The position numbers and the translations under genes were made by a program. A stretch of DNA of 40,229 bases from Cyanobacteria bacterium UBA7694 (GTDB lineage: Bacteria; Cyanobacteriota; Sericytochromatia; UBA7694), in contig DLGM01000366.1 in assembly GCA_002482705.1 (NCBI GenBank), positions 1 through 40,229 on the forward strand, in the 5' to 3' direction. The notes under the pieces were generated by a model that made no database searches, was not told the origin of the DNA, and was given only the letters and a program-made list of their open reading frames with translations. Positions 7,208-15,043 of the stretch are shown piece by piece (the stretch's first letter is position 1; every line of letters starts with the position of its first letter).

Positions 7208-8142
7208 ACTACAGCGACTATTATGCGGTTTTGGGCGTGGACAAAACCGCCAGTGAAAACGATATTCGTAAGGCTTATCGGCGCTTGGCCAAACAGTACC
7301 ATCCCGACACTCACCCCGGCGACAAAGCAGCCGATAAAAAGTTCAAAGAGATCAACGAAGCCTATGAAGTGTTAGGCGATAAAGACAAACGGGCACGTTA
7401 TGATCAACTCGGTGCCAATTGGCAACAGTATGAAGATCTGGGCAGCATGTTCAGCGGCTTTGGCCAAGGCGGTCGCCGCGGACGCCGTGTCGAATTTGGC
7501 TCCCAAGCCTTTGACCTCAACTTCAGCGACTTTTTCGAAACCTTCTTTGGTGACAACTCCAACAGCTTTTGGGATAAACACATGCACAGCCAGCCCCGCC
7601 ATGAAGGACGCCACTGGCAGCAACAATCCCCGCGCTCCCAGTCCACTCCGCCCCCCCAAGAAGTCACCACTGAAGTCACCCTTGAGGAGGCGCTCTCAGG
7701 TTCAAAACGCCGTGTAGCCTTAGACGGCGGCGAACGCACCCTAGAAGTGCGCATCCCACCAGGCGTCAAAGAGGGTTCAAAAATTCGTATTGGAACAGGC
7801 AATGGGGATATTCACTTGGTGGTGAAACTCGCTCCACACCCTGTATTTACTGCTGATGGCAATGATTTGCGTTGTAAAGTGACCGTCTCGGACTATGATG
7901 CACTCTTAGGGTGCAGTACTACCCTGACCACCCTCAGTGGCAATAAACTACAGCTCAAAGTCCCTCCCGGCAGCCAAAATGGCCAGATGTTTCGCATCCG
8001 TGAACAGGGTTTGCCTGATCTCAAAGGCACATCCCGAGGCGACCTGTTCGCCACCTTAGAGGTAAAGATCTCGCGCCATCTCGACAGTGAAGAACAAGCC
8101 TTGATCGCACGTTTTCGCGAACTGCGCCAGCAAAAAGTTTAA
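7204..8142 (+). CDS. DnaJ-like J-domain co-chaperone without zinc finger (CbpA type)
   Basis: A 312-residue Hsp40. Residues 4-69 are a J-domain with the HPD tripeptide at 33-35 (YHPDTHPG), which stimulates Hsp70 (DnaK) ATPase activity. A Gly/Phe-containing linker follows (SMFSGFGQGG), then the two beta-sandwich substrate-binding domains (VTLEEALSGSKRRVAL and LKVPPGSQNGQMFRI). The four CXXCXGXG zinc repeats of true DnaJ are absent, so it is the CbpA/DnaJ class-B architecture. I place the start at the ATG at 7204, which overlaps the upstream stop and begins directly with the J-domain, rather than at an ATG four codons earlier. No dnaK or grpE is near. The upstream Cys-pair protein might supply the missing zinc module, as a guess. 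Confidence 0.88.
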   Translation: MNYSDYYAVLGVDKTASENDIRKAYRRLAKQYHPDTHPGDKAADKKFKEINEAYEVLGDKDKRARYDQLGANWQQYEDLGSMFSGFGQGGRRGRRVEFGSQAFDLNFSDFFETFFGDNSNSFWDKHMHSQPRHEGRHWQQQSPRSQSTPPPQEVTTEVTLEEALSGSKRRVALDGGERTLEVRIPPGVKEGSKIRIGTGNGDIHLVVKLAPHPVFTADGNDLRCKVTVSDYDALLGCSTTLTTLSGNKLQLKVPPGSQNGQMFRIREQGLPDLKGTSRGDLFATLEVKISRHLDSEEQALIARFRELRQQKV

Positions 8143-9332
8143 CCGGCCTGAGGCGGTGGCCCAGGCAGCTTGCGGCGGCGGAAAGGCTTTAAGATCAGGG
8201 CAAACGGCAACCACAAAAGTTTGCCCAGCATTTGCACAGGCCACAATAAATTAACGCCTTGCATTTGCACCAATAGGATAAGGCCAACACCCCCAAAGGC
8301 CAAGTTCTGAACCCAAGCGGCTAAAAAGGGTGGGACCTGGCCCGTGATCCCCAAATTGCTAAACATTGAATAGGTCACGTACCAGATAAAAACCAGGGCA
8401 ATGCTAATCGCCACGCCAAAATAGTTGCCCATCTTAGAAAAACGAATGCCAATCGGTGCCGCCAATAGGATCGTAAAGAAGGTCGCCAGGGGCAGGGAAA
8501 ATTTATTGTGGTAATCGACTTCGTCACGGTTGGTATTCTGCCCCTGGGCCCGTTTGTCTTCGATCAGCTTGCGTGCATCACCACTGGCCAACTGGCGTAC
8601 ATCTAACTGATTGGGAAAGACCGAATCGGAGTTGATGTTCATCTCAATTTCCATACGCTTAAAACGGATTTCGTGGTCAATATAACCCTGGGTATCTAAC
8701 TTGCGCACAATGCCATCACGCAACTCCCACTTGGTATCTTTACGGACTGCTTTTTCCGCTTGGATCAGTTGCGGAAAGCCGCCCTTACTTTGATCGATGA
8801 CATACATCTCGCTGAGAATGCCCTGCTCCCGATCCACTTCACCCACATAAAAGTTACGCTTGTCCGAATTGAGAAACTGCTTGGCTTTCACTGCCTGAAG
8901 GGGCTTTTTACGCAGCATGACCTTGATTACCTCAACCGTTTGACGGTTCGCCCAAGGCACGACCGATTCATTGAGCCAATAACCCACACCACTGATTAAT
9001 AAAGAGACAATGATCACGGGGGCAATACAACGTGTCAGGCTGACTCCACAGGCACGAAGGGCAATGATTTCACTGTCCCGGCCCAAACGCCCCAAAGCCA
9101 GCAAGGTCGCAAACATATAGGCCACAGGTAAGGTCACCACCACAATCGCGGGTAAGCTGTAGAGCAACATTTGGGTTACGGTCCAGCCATCGATGTTGTT
9201 TTTGACGATCAACTCCATAAAAATATAGAGCGTATTTGAAATCATAATGATCAGAAATGCCACTACTCCCGCTACAAAGGGCTTGAGCAGTTCCGCAAGA
9301 ATATAACGATCAATGGTTTTGAGAAAAAACAT
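8139..9332 (-). CDS. LptF/LptG (YjgP/YjgQ) family lipopolysaccharide export permease
   Basis: A 397-residue inner-membrane protein of the LPS transport ABC system, which extracts lipopolysaccharide and passes it to the periplasmic bridge. It has the usual layout: an amphipathic start (FLKTIDRYILAELLKPF), three membrane helices, a periplasmic jellyroll-like region of about 160 residues (KQFLNSDKRNFYVGEV onward), and three C-terminal helices with FSLPLATFFTILLAAPIG. The start at 9332 has AGCAGG about 8 bases upstream and gives the normal family N-terminus; a longer frame to 9419 would run into the divergent gene and its promoter. LptF and LptG cannot be told apart here. It converges on the DnaJ-like gene, overlapping by 4 bases. 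Confidence 0.88.
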   Translation of the reverse strand: MFFLKTIDRYILAELLKPFVAGVVAFLIIMISNTLYIFMELIVKNNIDGWTVTQMLLYSLPAIVVVTLPVAYMFATLLALGRLGRDSEIIALRACGVSLTRCIAPVIIVSLLISGVGYWLNESVVPWANRQTVEVIKVMLRKKPLQAVKAKQFLNSDKRNFYVGEVDREQGILSEMYVIDQSKGGFPQLIQAEKAVRKDTKWELRDGIVRKLDTQGYIDHEIRFKRMEIEMNINSDSVFPNQLDVRQLASGDARKLIEDKRAQGQNTNRDEVDYHNKFSLPLATFFTILLAAPIGIRFSKMGNYFGVAISIALVFIWYVTYSMFSNLGITGQVPPFLAAWVQNLAFGGVGLILLVQMQGVNLLWPVQMLGKLLWLPFALILKPFRRRKLPGPPPQAG

Positions 9333-9388
9333 AAGCTTACCTGCTCTATTGTACGCTGAAAAAGGGCCGCTGAGACCGGGCATGGACA

Positions 9389-9397
9389 TGTTATACT
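9389..9397 (+). promoter_or_regulatory. Extended -10 promoter immediately before the MCC beta ATG
   Basis: TG-T-TATACT (hexamer at 9392-9397) lies only 6 bases upstream of the ATG at 9404. With normal -10 to start spacing, transcription would begin on or next to that ATG. There is no -35 of quality. No Shine-Dalgarno precedes the ATG, which fits a leaderless message. Confidence 0.45.
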
Positions 9398-9403
9398 GCC
9401 TGC

Positions 9404-11011
9404 ATGTATCAGTTGACATCCACCCTCAATCTCCATTCTCCTGAAGCACAGCACAACGAAGCCCACTACCGTGAGGCTATCGCTGGCTTAAAAGCCAAGT
9501 TACAACAAGCGCGTGAGGGCGGTTCTGCCAAAGACCGCGACCGCCACCAACAACGCGGAAAGCTCTTGGTACGTGACCGTATCCGCCAGCTCTGCGACCC
9601 TGGTACCCCCTTCCTTGAATTAAGCCCTTTGGCTGCGGAAGGCGTGTATGATGCAGCCGTCCCGGCTGCGGGAATCATCACCGGCATTGGTGTGGTCGAA
9701 GGTCATGAAGTCATGATTGTCGCCAATGACGCGACCGTCAAAGGGGGCACCTATTTCCCCCTGACCGTCAAGAAACACATTCGCGCTCAGGAAGTGGCGC
9801 TCGAAAATCGTTTACCCTGTATTTACCTGGTCGACTCAGGGGGTGCGTTTTTACCCAAACAAGACGAAGTGTTTCCAGACCGCGACCACTTCGGACGCAT
9901 CTTTTATATGCAAGCGCAAATGTCAGCGCGAAATATCCCCCAAATTGCCGTAGTCATGGGTTCTTGTACCGCCGGAGGGGCCTATGTTCCGGCCATGTCC
10001 GACGAAACCATTATTGTGCGCGAACAAGGCACGATCTTTTTAGGGGGACCGCCACTGGTTAAAGCCGCTACTGGCGAGGTAGTCACCGCTGAAGAACTCG
10101 GCGGCGCGGACGTTCACTGCCGGATTTCAGGGGTCGCTGACCATATGGCAGCCAACGACCAAGAAGCCCTTGAAATCGCCCGCCACATCGTGAAAAACCT
10201 GAATCGCCGCAAATCCATCCACCTCGAAGTGAAACCACCCCAGGAACCGCTATACCCAGCGGAAGATCTATATCGGATTGTCCCCGCTGACGAACGTCAA
10301 ACCTACGACGTACGCGAAATTCTGGCCCGTTTGCTCGATGGCAGCGAATTTCATGAGTTCAAAGCCCTGTACGGTAGCACTTTGGTCTGTGGATTTGGCC
10401 GGATTATGGGTTACCCAGTCGGTATTATTGCCAATAACGGCATTCTCTTTTCTGAGAGTGCCCTCAAAGGCGCCCACTTCATTGAGTTGTGCAGCCAGCG
10501 CGGAATCCCACTTGTTTTCCTGCAAAATATCGTGGGCTTCATGGTGGGTAAAGACTATGAGCGCGGCGGCATTGCCAAAGATGGAGCCAAGCTGGTGCAA
10601 GCAGTGGCAACCACCTCTGTGCCCAAATTCACGGTTGTTATTGGTGGCTCTTACGGAGCTGGCAACTACGGCATGTGTGGCCGCGCCTACAGCCCACGGT
10701 TTTTATGGATGTGGCCCAAAGCCAAAATTGGCGTCATGGGCGGCGAACAGGCAGCCAACGTGCTGCTCACCGTCAAACGGGACCAGCTACAAGCCAAAGG
10801 ACAAGATTTGGATGAAGAAGCCCAAGCAGAATTCAAAGCCCCCATCTTAGAAAAATACGCCCAAGAGAGTAGCGCTTATTATAGCAGTGCTCGCCTTTGG
10901 GACGACGGTATTATTGACCCAGTAGATACACGCAAAGTGTTAGGCTTGGCCATCTCCGCCAGCCTCAATGCCCCGATTGAGGACACGCGCTTCAGCGTGT
11001 TCCGCATGTAA
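9404..11011 (+). CDS. liuB: Methylcrotonyl-CoA carboxylase, carboxyltransferase (beta) subunit
   Basis: A 535-residue biotin-dependent carboxyltransferase that moves carboxyl from biotin to 3-methylcrotonyl-CoA in leucine breakdown. Both crotonase-like halves are present: the N-terminal half has KGGTYFPLTVKKHIRAQ, LVDSGGAFLPKQDEVFPD and GSCTAGGAYVPAMSDE; the C-terminal half has VGKDYERGGIAKDGAKL and GGSYGAGNYGMCGRAYSP. The wording is that of MCC beta rather than of propionyl- or acetyl-CoA carboxylase. The start MYQLTSTLNLHS fits the family N-terminus. No biotin-carrying alpha subunit or other leucine genes are in the window. The stop overlaps the next start by one base (TAATG). Confidence 0.9.
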   Translation: MYQLTSTLNLHSPEAQHNEAHYREAIAGLKAKLQQAREGGSAKDRDRHQQRGKLLVRDRIRQLCDPGTPFLELSPLAAEGVYDAAVPAAGIITGIGVVEGHEVMIVANDATVKGGTYFPLTVKKHIRAQEVALENRLPCIYLVDSGGAFLPKQDEVFPDRDHFGRIFYMQAQMSARNIPQIAVVMGSCTAGGAYVPAMSDETIIVREQGTIFLGGPPLVKAATGEVVTAEELGGADVHCRISGVADHMAANDQEALEIARHIVKNLNRRKSIHLEVKPPQEPLYPAEDLYRIVPADERQTYDVREILARLLDGSEFHEFKALYGSTLVCGFGRIMGYPVGIIANNGILFSESALKGAHFIELCSQRGIPLVFLQNIVGFMVGKDYERGGIAKDGAKLVQAVATTSVPKFTVVIGGSYGAGNYGMCGRAYSPRFLWMWPKAKIGVMGGEQAANVLLTVKRDQLQAKGQDLDEEAQAEFKAPILEKYAQESSAYYSSARLWDDGIIDPVDTRKVLGLAISASLNAPIEDTRFSVFRM

Positions 11012-11877
11012 TGCAGAAGTTGTGGTACGGCCTAGGGGCCGCTTTTAGCCTATGCTTTAGTGCTTATGCTGCCGAGATCGAAGTCAAACCAAGCACAACG
11101 CTCATTCAAGGACAGCCATTCCAAGTGCGCATAGCTGTAAACGAGAGTGACCCTACGCCCGCTCAGCTCACCTTTGGCACCCAAAAGATCCCCTTGAGCC
11201 AGGATGAACAAGGGCCGTTTGCGTTTGTCAGCAGCGCTGGCGACCAAAAGCCCGGTGGTTACACATTACGGATTTTGGACGCAGAAGGGCAAGTGCTCAC
11301 ACAGCAGCTCATCGAAATCAAAGCCGGAAGCTTTTATACCCAAAATATTCGTTACCGCGCACCGGTACCCAATCCCGAACAAAAAAAAATCTTAGACCAA
11401 GAAGAAGCCCTGGTTGACAAAGCTCGCTCGGCTTGGAGTCCGATCGCACTCTGGGGAACACAAGCCTTTACAGTCCCTGTGCCCCATCGCATCAGTGCCG
11501 TCTACGGGACGCGTCGTTATCTCAACGGCACTTATAATCGTTATCATTCAGGCGTCGATTTTGCCAGCCCTGGCGGTTACCCGATCAAAGCACCCGCTGC
11601 CGCCACCGTGACTTTAGCGCGCTATTTTTCACCCTTTAACTCCAATGGCAACATTGTCTTTCTGGATCATGGCGCAGGCATTACTTCTGTTTATATTCAC
11701 CTGAGCAAATTGGGTGTCAAAGAGGGTGAGCAGGTCACAGCCGGGCAAACCATAGGTTACATCGGGAGCACTGGCCGTTCTACCGGCCCTCATCTCCATT
11801 GGGGCCTGTATGTCCATGGGCAAAACACCGATGGCCTCGGCTGGATCAAATTGACACAGGCCCTAGCGAAGCCCTGA
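11011..11877 (+). CDS. Periplasmic M23 family metallopeptidase (LytM/peptidoglycan endopeptidase type)
   Basis: A 288-residue exported protein. A signal peptide ends near SAYA-A (residue 20). Residues 21-105 form an Ig-like or beta-rich region (VKPSTTLIQGQPFQVRI) as found in front of many M23 enzymes. The peptidase domain spans about 155-285 with zinc ligands H179 and D183 (YHSGVD) and H263 in HLHW (H261-H263), plus H230 in YIHLS, so it should be active rather than a degenerate regulator. Expected to cut peptide cross-links in the wall. Coupled by a one-base overlap to the MCC beta gene, a pairing with no obvious metabolic logic. The 3' end overlaps the convergent gene by 15 bases. Confidence 0.9.
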   Translation: MQKLWYGLGAAFSLCFSAYAAEIEVKPSTTLIQGQPFQVRIAVNESDPTPAQLTFGTQKIPLSQDEQGPFAFVSSAGDQKPGGYTLRILDAEGQVLTQQLIEIKAGSFYTQNIRYRAPVPNPEQKKILDQEEALVDKARSAWSPIALWGTQAFTVPVPHRISAVYGTRRYLNGTYNRYHSGVDFASPGGYPIKAPAAATVTLARYFSPFNSNGNIVFLDHGAGITSVYIHLSKLGVKEGEQVTAGQTIGYIGSTGRSTGPHLHWGLYVHGQNTDGLGWIKLTQALAKP

Positions 11878-12489
11878 TCCCGCCAAAATTCGCGCCAGCT
11901 CCAACGCATCTACCGCCGGATTCCCAAGTGTTCCCTGAGCCTCAGACTGCTGTAACTCAGCCATCACCGTCCCAAGTTGTGACTGAAAGCGCCGCAGGGC
12001 ATTTTGCTGGTCACTTTGCTCCAGGGCACTGGTTTCTTGGATATCTGCTTTTAAATGCTGCACTTGGGGTAAAATCTTTTCATAATAATGGCGCTGATTC
12101 GCCTCCATCATTTTGCGGGCATATTCTAAGGAGCGATCCATGGCATCGAGCAAAGTCTGGATATTTTGCTGCTCTGCATCGCGTACCACAGCTAATATTT
12201 CAGCGACCTGTGGATCATTCCCATCCAATTGTCCCCGGGCCATCAGATCTGTCAGTGCATCACTGCCCGAAGCCGATGAATCCGCAAAAGAAACAGATTT
12301 GGGTTCGCCGCTGTGGGCCAAAGGCAAAGGGCTCACCCCATTGTGATCGGGGCTAAAAGTTGGCGTTTCAGAGGGTGAAATTGCAGGATTGGCACTATTC
12401 CCAGGAGTAAGAGGTACTGTAGGCCCGACCACTGGAGGCATTCCCGATACCCCCTCATGGTGATTCCCTGCCAGATGTAAGTGCGTCAT
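11863..12489 (-). CDS. Hypothetical protein with proline-rich N-terminus and coiled-coil C-terminus
   Basis: An unrecognised 208-residue protein. Residues 1-75 are low complexity, rich in Pro, Ser, Asn, Gly and His (several NHHEG and PGNSANPA-type runs), and probably disordered. From about residue 80 to 200 the sequence is helical and charged with heptad-like spacing (AEQQNIQTLLDAMDRSLEY, HLKADIQETSALEQSDQQN), indicating a coiled coil. There is no signal peptide or membrane helix. A near-perfect AGGAGG lies 5 bases before the ATG at 12489, so strong translation is expected. It is transcribed toward the M23 peptidase gene and its 3' end overlaps it by 15 bases. The composition resembles flagellar chaperone or accessory proteins only in a general way. 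Confidence 0.68.
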   Translation of the reverse strand: MTHLHLAGNHHEGVSGMPPVVGPTVPLTPGNSANPAISPSETPTFSPDHNGVSPLPLAHSGEPKSVSFADSSASGSDALTDLMARGQLDGNDPQVAEILAVVRDAEQQNIQTLLDAMDRSLEYARKMMEANQRHYYEKILPQVQHLKADIQETSALEQSDQQNALRRFQSQLGTVMAELQQSEAQGTLGNPAVDALELARILAGSGLR

Positions 12490-12828
12490 AGAAGCCTCCT
12501 ATCACTGAAACATGAAGGTATTGTACCCACCCTTGACTTTCTTTAAGCAAATGAGCGATCCCGATCACAATTGGGATCTGAGTGGTGATATAAAAACCAG
12601 AAAAACAAGACCATCATTGATTTACACATCATTTTTCTAATTGTTAAATTTATTTAGAAACCGTTAAGTCTGAGGCTGATTTGCTAAAGATGTTTAAATG
12701 ATCGTTTTTTTCAGCAAGTTTTGGGGGTGGGTGGCTATAGTTATTATGTAAAGATTAAAACGCTTAACTCAAGCTTAACCAGCACGGAAAGCAAACGACA
12801 GATTTAGACCATGTATGCGGAGGACCCC
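12490..12828. other. Divergent intergenic region (339 bases) with a dyad and possible promoter
   Basis: An AT-rich gap between divergent genes. An inverted repeat GATCCC-N10-GGGATC lies at 12557-12578 and could be a hairpin or an operator. A TATTAT hexamer at 12742-12747, about 80 bases before the ATG at 12829, is the best -10 candidate for the rightward operon; its -35 is weak. CTTAAC occurs twice within 12763-12779. On the leftward side TACAAT (12520-12525, minus strand) is a possible -10 for the coiled-coil gene. No gene was found in it. Confidence 0.4.
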
Positions 12829-13182
12829 ATGAGCATCAACAGACTTAACGGAAACAACAGCAGTTTCGATTTTTCCGTTTCCAAGAACAGCCGCGCGGCT
12901 AAGGCGGGCGCAGCCGCTGGTCAAGGTGGATCCGTTCAGTCTGCAGGCGCAAAACCATCTGCCCAAGGCAACGGTGACATCCTTGCCATTAGCACCATCG
13001 CAGGTGCCGCTGGTGGTGGCGTTGCAGCCGCTCAAGTATCCCTCGGTGGCGGCAGCCTTCCTTCCACCACAGCCATCAGCGCCCTCAAAGGTGCAGCGGT
13101 CGAAATGACCAAAGAAAATCGTGAAAATCAAACCATCATGGCTTTGGCACAACAAATCGTCAACGACATGTTTGCCGCTTAG
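12829..13182 (+). CDS. Hypothetical protein, Gly/Ala/Ser-rich
   Basis: A 117-residue unrecognised protein. The ATG at 12829 is chosen because GGAGG sits 5 bases upstream; an ATG six codons earlier has no such site. Residues 1-50 are polar and low complexity (NRLNGNNSSFDF, then Ala/Gly/Gln/Ser). Residues 50-95 are rich in small residues (AGAAGGGVAAAQVSLGGG), which might form a weak membrane or packing segment. The last 30 residues (KENRENQTIMALAQQIVNDMF) look like an amphipathic helix. No signal peptide. It is the first of three closely spaced genes (11 bases to the next) that end at a terminator at 13916. Function unknown; the neighbouring hook-like gene is the only context. Confidence 0.65.
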   Translation: MSINRLNGNNSSFDFSVSKNSRAAKAGAAAGQGGSVQSAGAKPSAQGNGDILAISTIAGAAGGGVAAAQVSLGGGSLPSTTAISALKGAAVEMTKENRENQTIMALAQQIVNDMFAA

Positions 13183-13193
13183 GAGCCAGAATC

Positions 13194-13565
13194 TTGAGCG
13201 AGCCAGCCATTGTTATTAACCTTGATGACGGCAAAGAAGCTCTCGTTCAACAGGTTAGCGAGATCTTAAAACGTTATTCCGTATACCTTAAAGAGGGGGA
13301 CATCAACCTCTCTTTTATTTTGCGTAAGAATGGTGAAAAAGATCGGGAATTCAGTTATAATTTCACCAAGGATGGGTATGAAACTAAGGAAAAAGACGTT
13401 GTCTTTCCTGTAGTGGTCCGCGAAATTCTACGCAAAGAGTTCCCTGAAAAAATTGCTTCCAACCCCAAACTGGTAAAGCATGTCATGCAGGATCTCAAAA
13501 ACGACCCTTACTGGTCTGACAATGTGGTCAAGTTACTGGACGCCATCCAGACCTACAGCAAGTAA
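13194..13565 (+). CDS. Hypothetical protein, charged alpha/beta, TTG start
   Basis: A 123-residue soluble protein that I do not recognise. It begins with TTG at 13194, preceded by AGGAG at 8 bases, and there is no ATG nearby that would serve. The composition is mixed and well folded in appearance: a helix (EALVQQVSEILKRYSVYL), a possible beta pair around INLSFILRKNGEKDREFSYNF shortened here to its core FILRKN and FSYNF, and C-terminal helices (KLVKHVMQDLKNDPYWSD, VVKLLDAIQTYSK). No cysteines, signal peptide or membrane segment. It lies 11 bases after the preceding gene and 11 bases before the next, so the three form one operon. Function unknown. Confidence 0.68.
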   Translation: MSEPAIVINLDDGKEALVQQVSEILKRYSVYLKEGDINLSFILRKNGEKDREFSYNFTKDGYETKEKDVVFPVVVREILRKEFPEKIASNPKLVKHVMQDLKNDPYWSDNVVKLLDAIQTYSK

Positions 13566-13576
13566 GGAGAAGTAAC

Positions 13577-13891
13577 ATGGCGATTATCCCTATCTCTGAT
13601 TCAGGTCCGATGAAATCAGAAGTAGCCAAGCAAATGGGTACCCAAGCAAATCGGGATGCCACCAACCTTAAGATAACCCCCGCCCTTGAGCAAGTGGTGC
13701 ACCAAACTCCTTACGGCAAAGATGGGATGTTACTCTCCAATAAAGATCAGTACAGCGCACTGTCTACCATTCTGCCCAACTCTGAACTGGAAAAATCTCG
13801 CCAGGAACTCAAAAAAGAGAAGAAAAAAAAGAAAAAAGACAAAGAAGAAAAGAAGAAACAAAACTTCTGGCAGTGGCTGTTTTCTAAGTAG
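13577..13891 (+). CDS. Hypothetical protein with poly-lysine tract and aromatic C-terminus
   Basis: A 104-residue unrecognised protein with AAGGAG ahead of its ATG. Residues 1-70 are polar without clear motifs. Residues 74-95 are almost only Lys with Glu and Asp (encoded by a purine run at 13811-13860), and the protein ends NFWQWLFSK. The basic tract followed by a short aromatic end could bind a membrane surface or nucleic acid; this is inference. The long A/G run is prone to replication or ribosome slippage, though the frame is intact here. It is the last gene before the terminator at 13916-13938. Confidence 0.65.
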   Translation: MAIIPISDSGPMKSEVAKQMGTQANRDATNLKITPALEQVVHQTPYGKDGMLLSNKDQYSALSTILPNSELEKSRQELKKEKKKKKKDKEEKKKQNFWQWLFSK

Positions 13892-13915
13892 TAATGGCCT
13901 CAGATATCACGTCTT

Positions 13916-13938
13916 AGCCCGGCCAGTCCGGGCTTTCT
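13916..13938 (+). terminator. Rho-independent terminator after the small-protein operon
   Basis: AGCCCGG, a 5-base loop and CCGGGCT form a perfect 7-bp GC-rich stem followed by TTCT. It lies 25 bases after the stop at 13891 and separates this operon from the hook-like gene. Confidence 0.75.
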
Positions 13939-13997
13939 ACATTTTCAGCCTCAATTATCCACTATTTGCTTAAAATATAGAAATAGACTTGAAAAAA

Positions 13998-14006
13998 TGA
14001 TACAAT
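13998..14006 (+). promoter_or_regulatory. Candidate extended -10 promoter for the hook-like gene
   Basis: TG-A-TACAAT with the hexamer at 14001-14006, 35 bases before the ATG at 14042. The hexamer matches consensus in five of six positions. It follows the terminator at 13916, so the hook-like gene probably has its own transcript. Confidence 0.45.
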
Positions 14007-14041
14007 CATAGAACGTGAAGCAAGAATGGTGGAGGTACCCC

Positions 14042-15043
14042 ATGGCCGGAAGCGGAATGAATGGAATCAGAGATGCCCTCAAGGCAACCCAACAAATTAT
14101 TGGTATTGAAGCCTCTAATTTGGTACGCAGCCAAATCCCGGGTGCCCAAGAAGTCCGAGCCACTCTCAGCAACAACAATACCGTTCAGCTTGGTAACGGG
14201 AAACAAGCCGGTGCCGCAGGCGGCAGTATCTCAGCCACCACCCTCGCCTTTAACCAAGGTTCGATCCGCCCCACAGGCTTCACCACTGATTTGGCCATTA
14301 ACGGCAGTGGCTTCTTTATTTTACAGGCCTCTAACCAACAGCTCTATTACACCCGCCGGGGCGACTTCCACTTTGATGCCAGTGGGCAATTGGTCAATAA
14401 CGATGGTTTAAAGGTCATGAGCCTGAACCCCAGTACAGGCAAGCTGGAACCCATGACGGTCGAAGTCTCACCCACCACCACCGAAAATGGGGGTCGGATT
14501 CTCGACTTATTACGAGAAAATGATTCCCTCAGTGCCGCTGAGATCGAAACCGCCCTCGGATTACCCCCCGCTACCGTCAACGCAGAAATTGGCATTCTTC
14601 AAGCCTCTGAGTACATTGTCACCTTTAACCAAGCTGGGGTCACCCGTTATGCCAGCAACCTTGGCAAAGTGGGAGATCAGGTCGATTTTGACCGTGATGG
14701 TTTTTTGGTCAATCAGACCCGGGGCTTGCGCAAGGGCAACCAGTTGGCTTTGGCTGTTTTCCCCAACCCCCAAGGGTTGGCCCCCACCCAATTTGGAGGT
14801 GAGGTCTATAAAACGACAGATGCTGCTGCCCCTGGGGGCGTTCCCGATATTGGGGGTCCAGGAGATATCGGTTTAGATCTTGGCAGTATTCAAAGTCAAG
14901 CGTTAGAGAGTTCCACCAGTGATGTTCCCAATAGCCTTACAGCCATGGGAATCTGGCAGCGAAACTTCACGGCAACAACAGCCGCTCTGAAAACCTTTTT
15001 AGCTGCCTGGGATGATTTGGTTAACACTTTCCGCGCCGCATGA
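14042..15043 (+). CDS. Flagellar hook/rod (FlgE/FlgF/FlgG) homologue with a helix-turn-helix-like insertion
   Basis: A 333-residue protein. The ATG at 14042 has TGGAGGT at proper spacing. Residues 70-96 (NQGSIRPTGFTTDLAINGSG, then FFIL) and 103-123 (YYTRRGDFHFDASGQLVNND) are classic core text of axial hook and rod proteins, and residues 232-246 (GNQLALAVFPNPQGL) match their second block. The C-terminal helix (SLTAMGIWQRNFTATTAAL) takes the place of the family's terminal coiled coil. The N-terminal helix is more divergent than usual. Residues 152-192 (RILDLLRENDSLSAAEIETA and following) read like a winged-helix DNA-binding motif and are not part of known rod or hook folds. No other flagellar gene is in the window. 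It overlaps the next gene by four bases. Confidence 0.8.
   Translation: MAGSGMNGIRDALKATQQIIGIEASNLVRSQIPGAQEVRATLSNNNTVQLGNGKQAGAAGGSISATTLAFNQGSIRPTGFTTDLAINGSGFFILQASNQQLYYTRRGDFHFDASGQLVNNDGLKVMSLNPSTGKLEPMTVEVSPTTTENGGRILDLLRENDSLSAAEIETALGLPPATVNAEIGILQASEYIVTFNQAGVTRYASNLGKVGDQVDFDRDGFLVNQTRGLRKGNQLALAVFPNPQGLAPTQFGGEVYKTTDAAAPGGVPDIGGPGDIGLDLGSIQSQALESSTSDVPNSLTAMGIWQRNFTATTAALKTFLAAWDDLVNTFRAA

Noticed and set aside
9333..9419. Longer N-terminus for the LptF/LptG permease reaching 9419
   Set aside because: The extra 29 residues run through the divergent promoter, lack family resemblance, and the ATG at 9332 has a ribosome site and the usual family start.
10278..10850. A 190-codon frame inside the carboxylase gene
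   Set aside because: It is the alternative frame of the highly conserved carboxyltransferase domain; no independent start signal.
13686..13973. Open frame running over the end of the Lys-rich gene and the following terminator
   Set aside because: It is the shifted frame of the Lys-rich gene and passes through the hairpin at 13916; composition is not protein-like.
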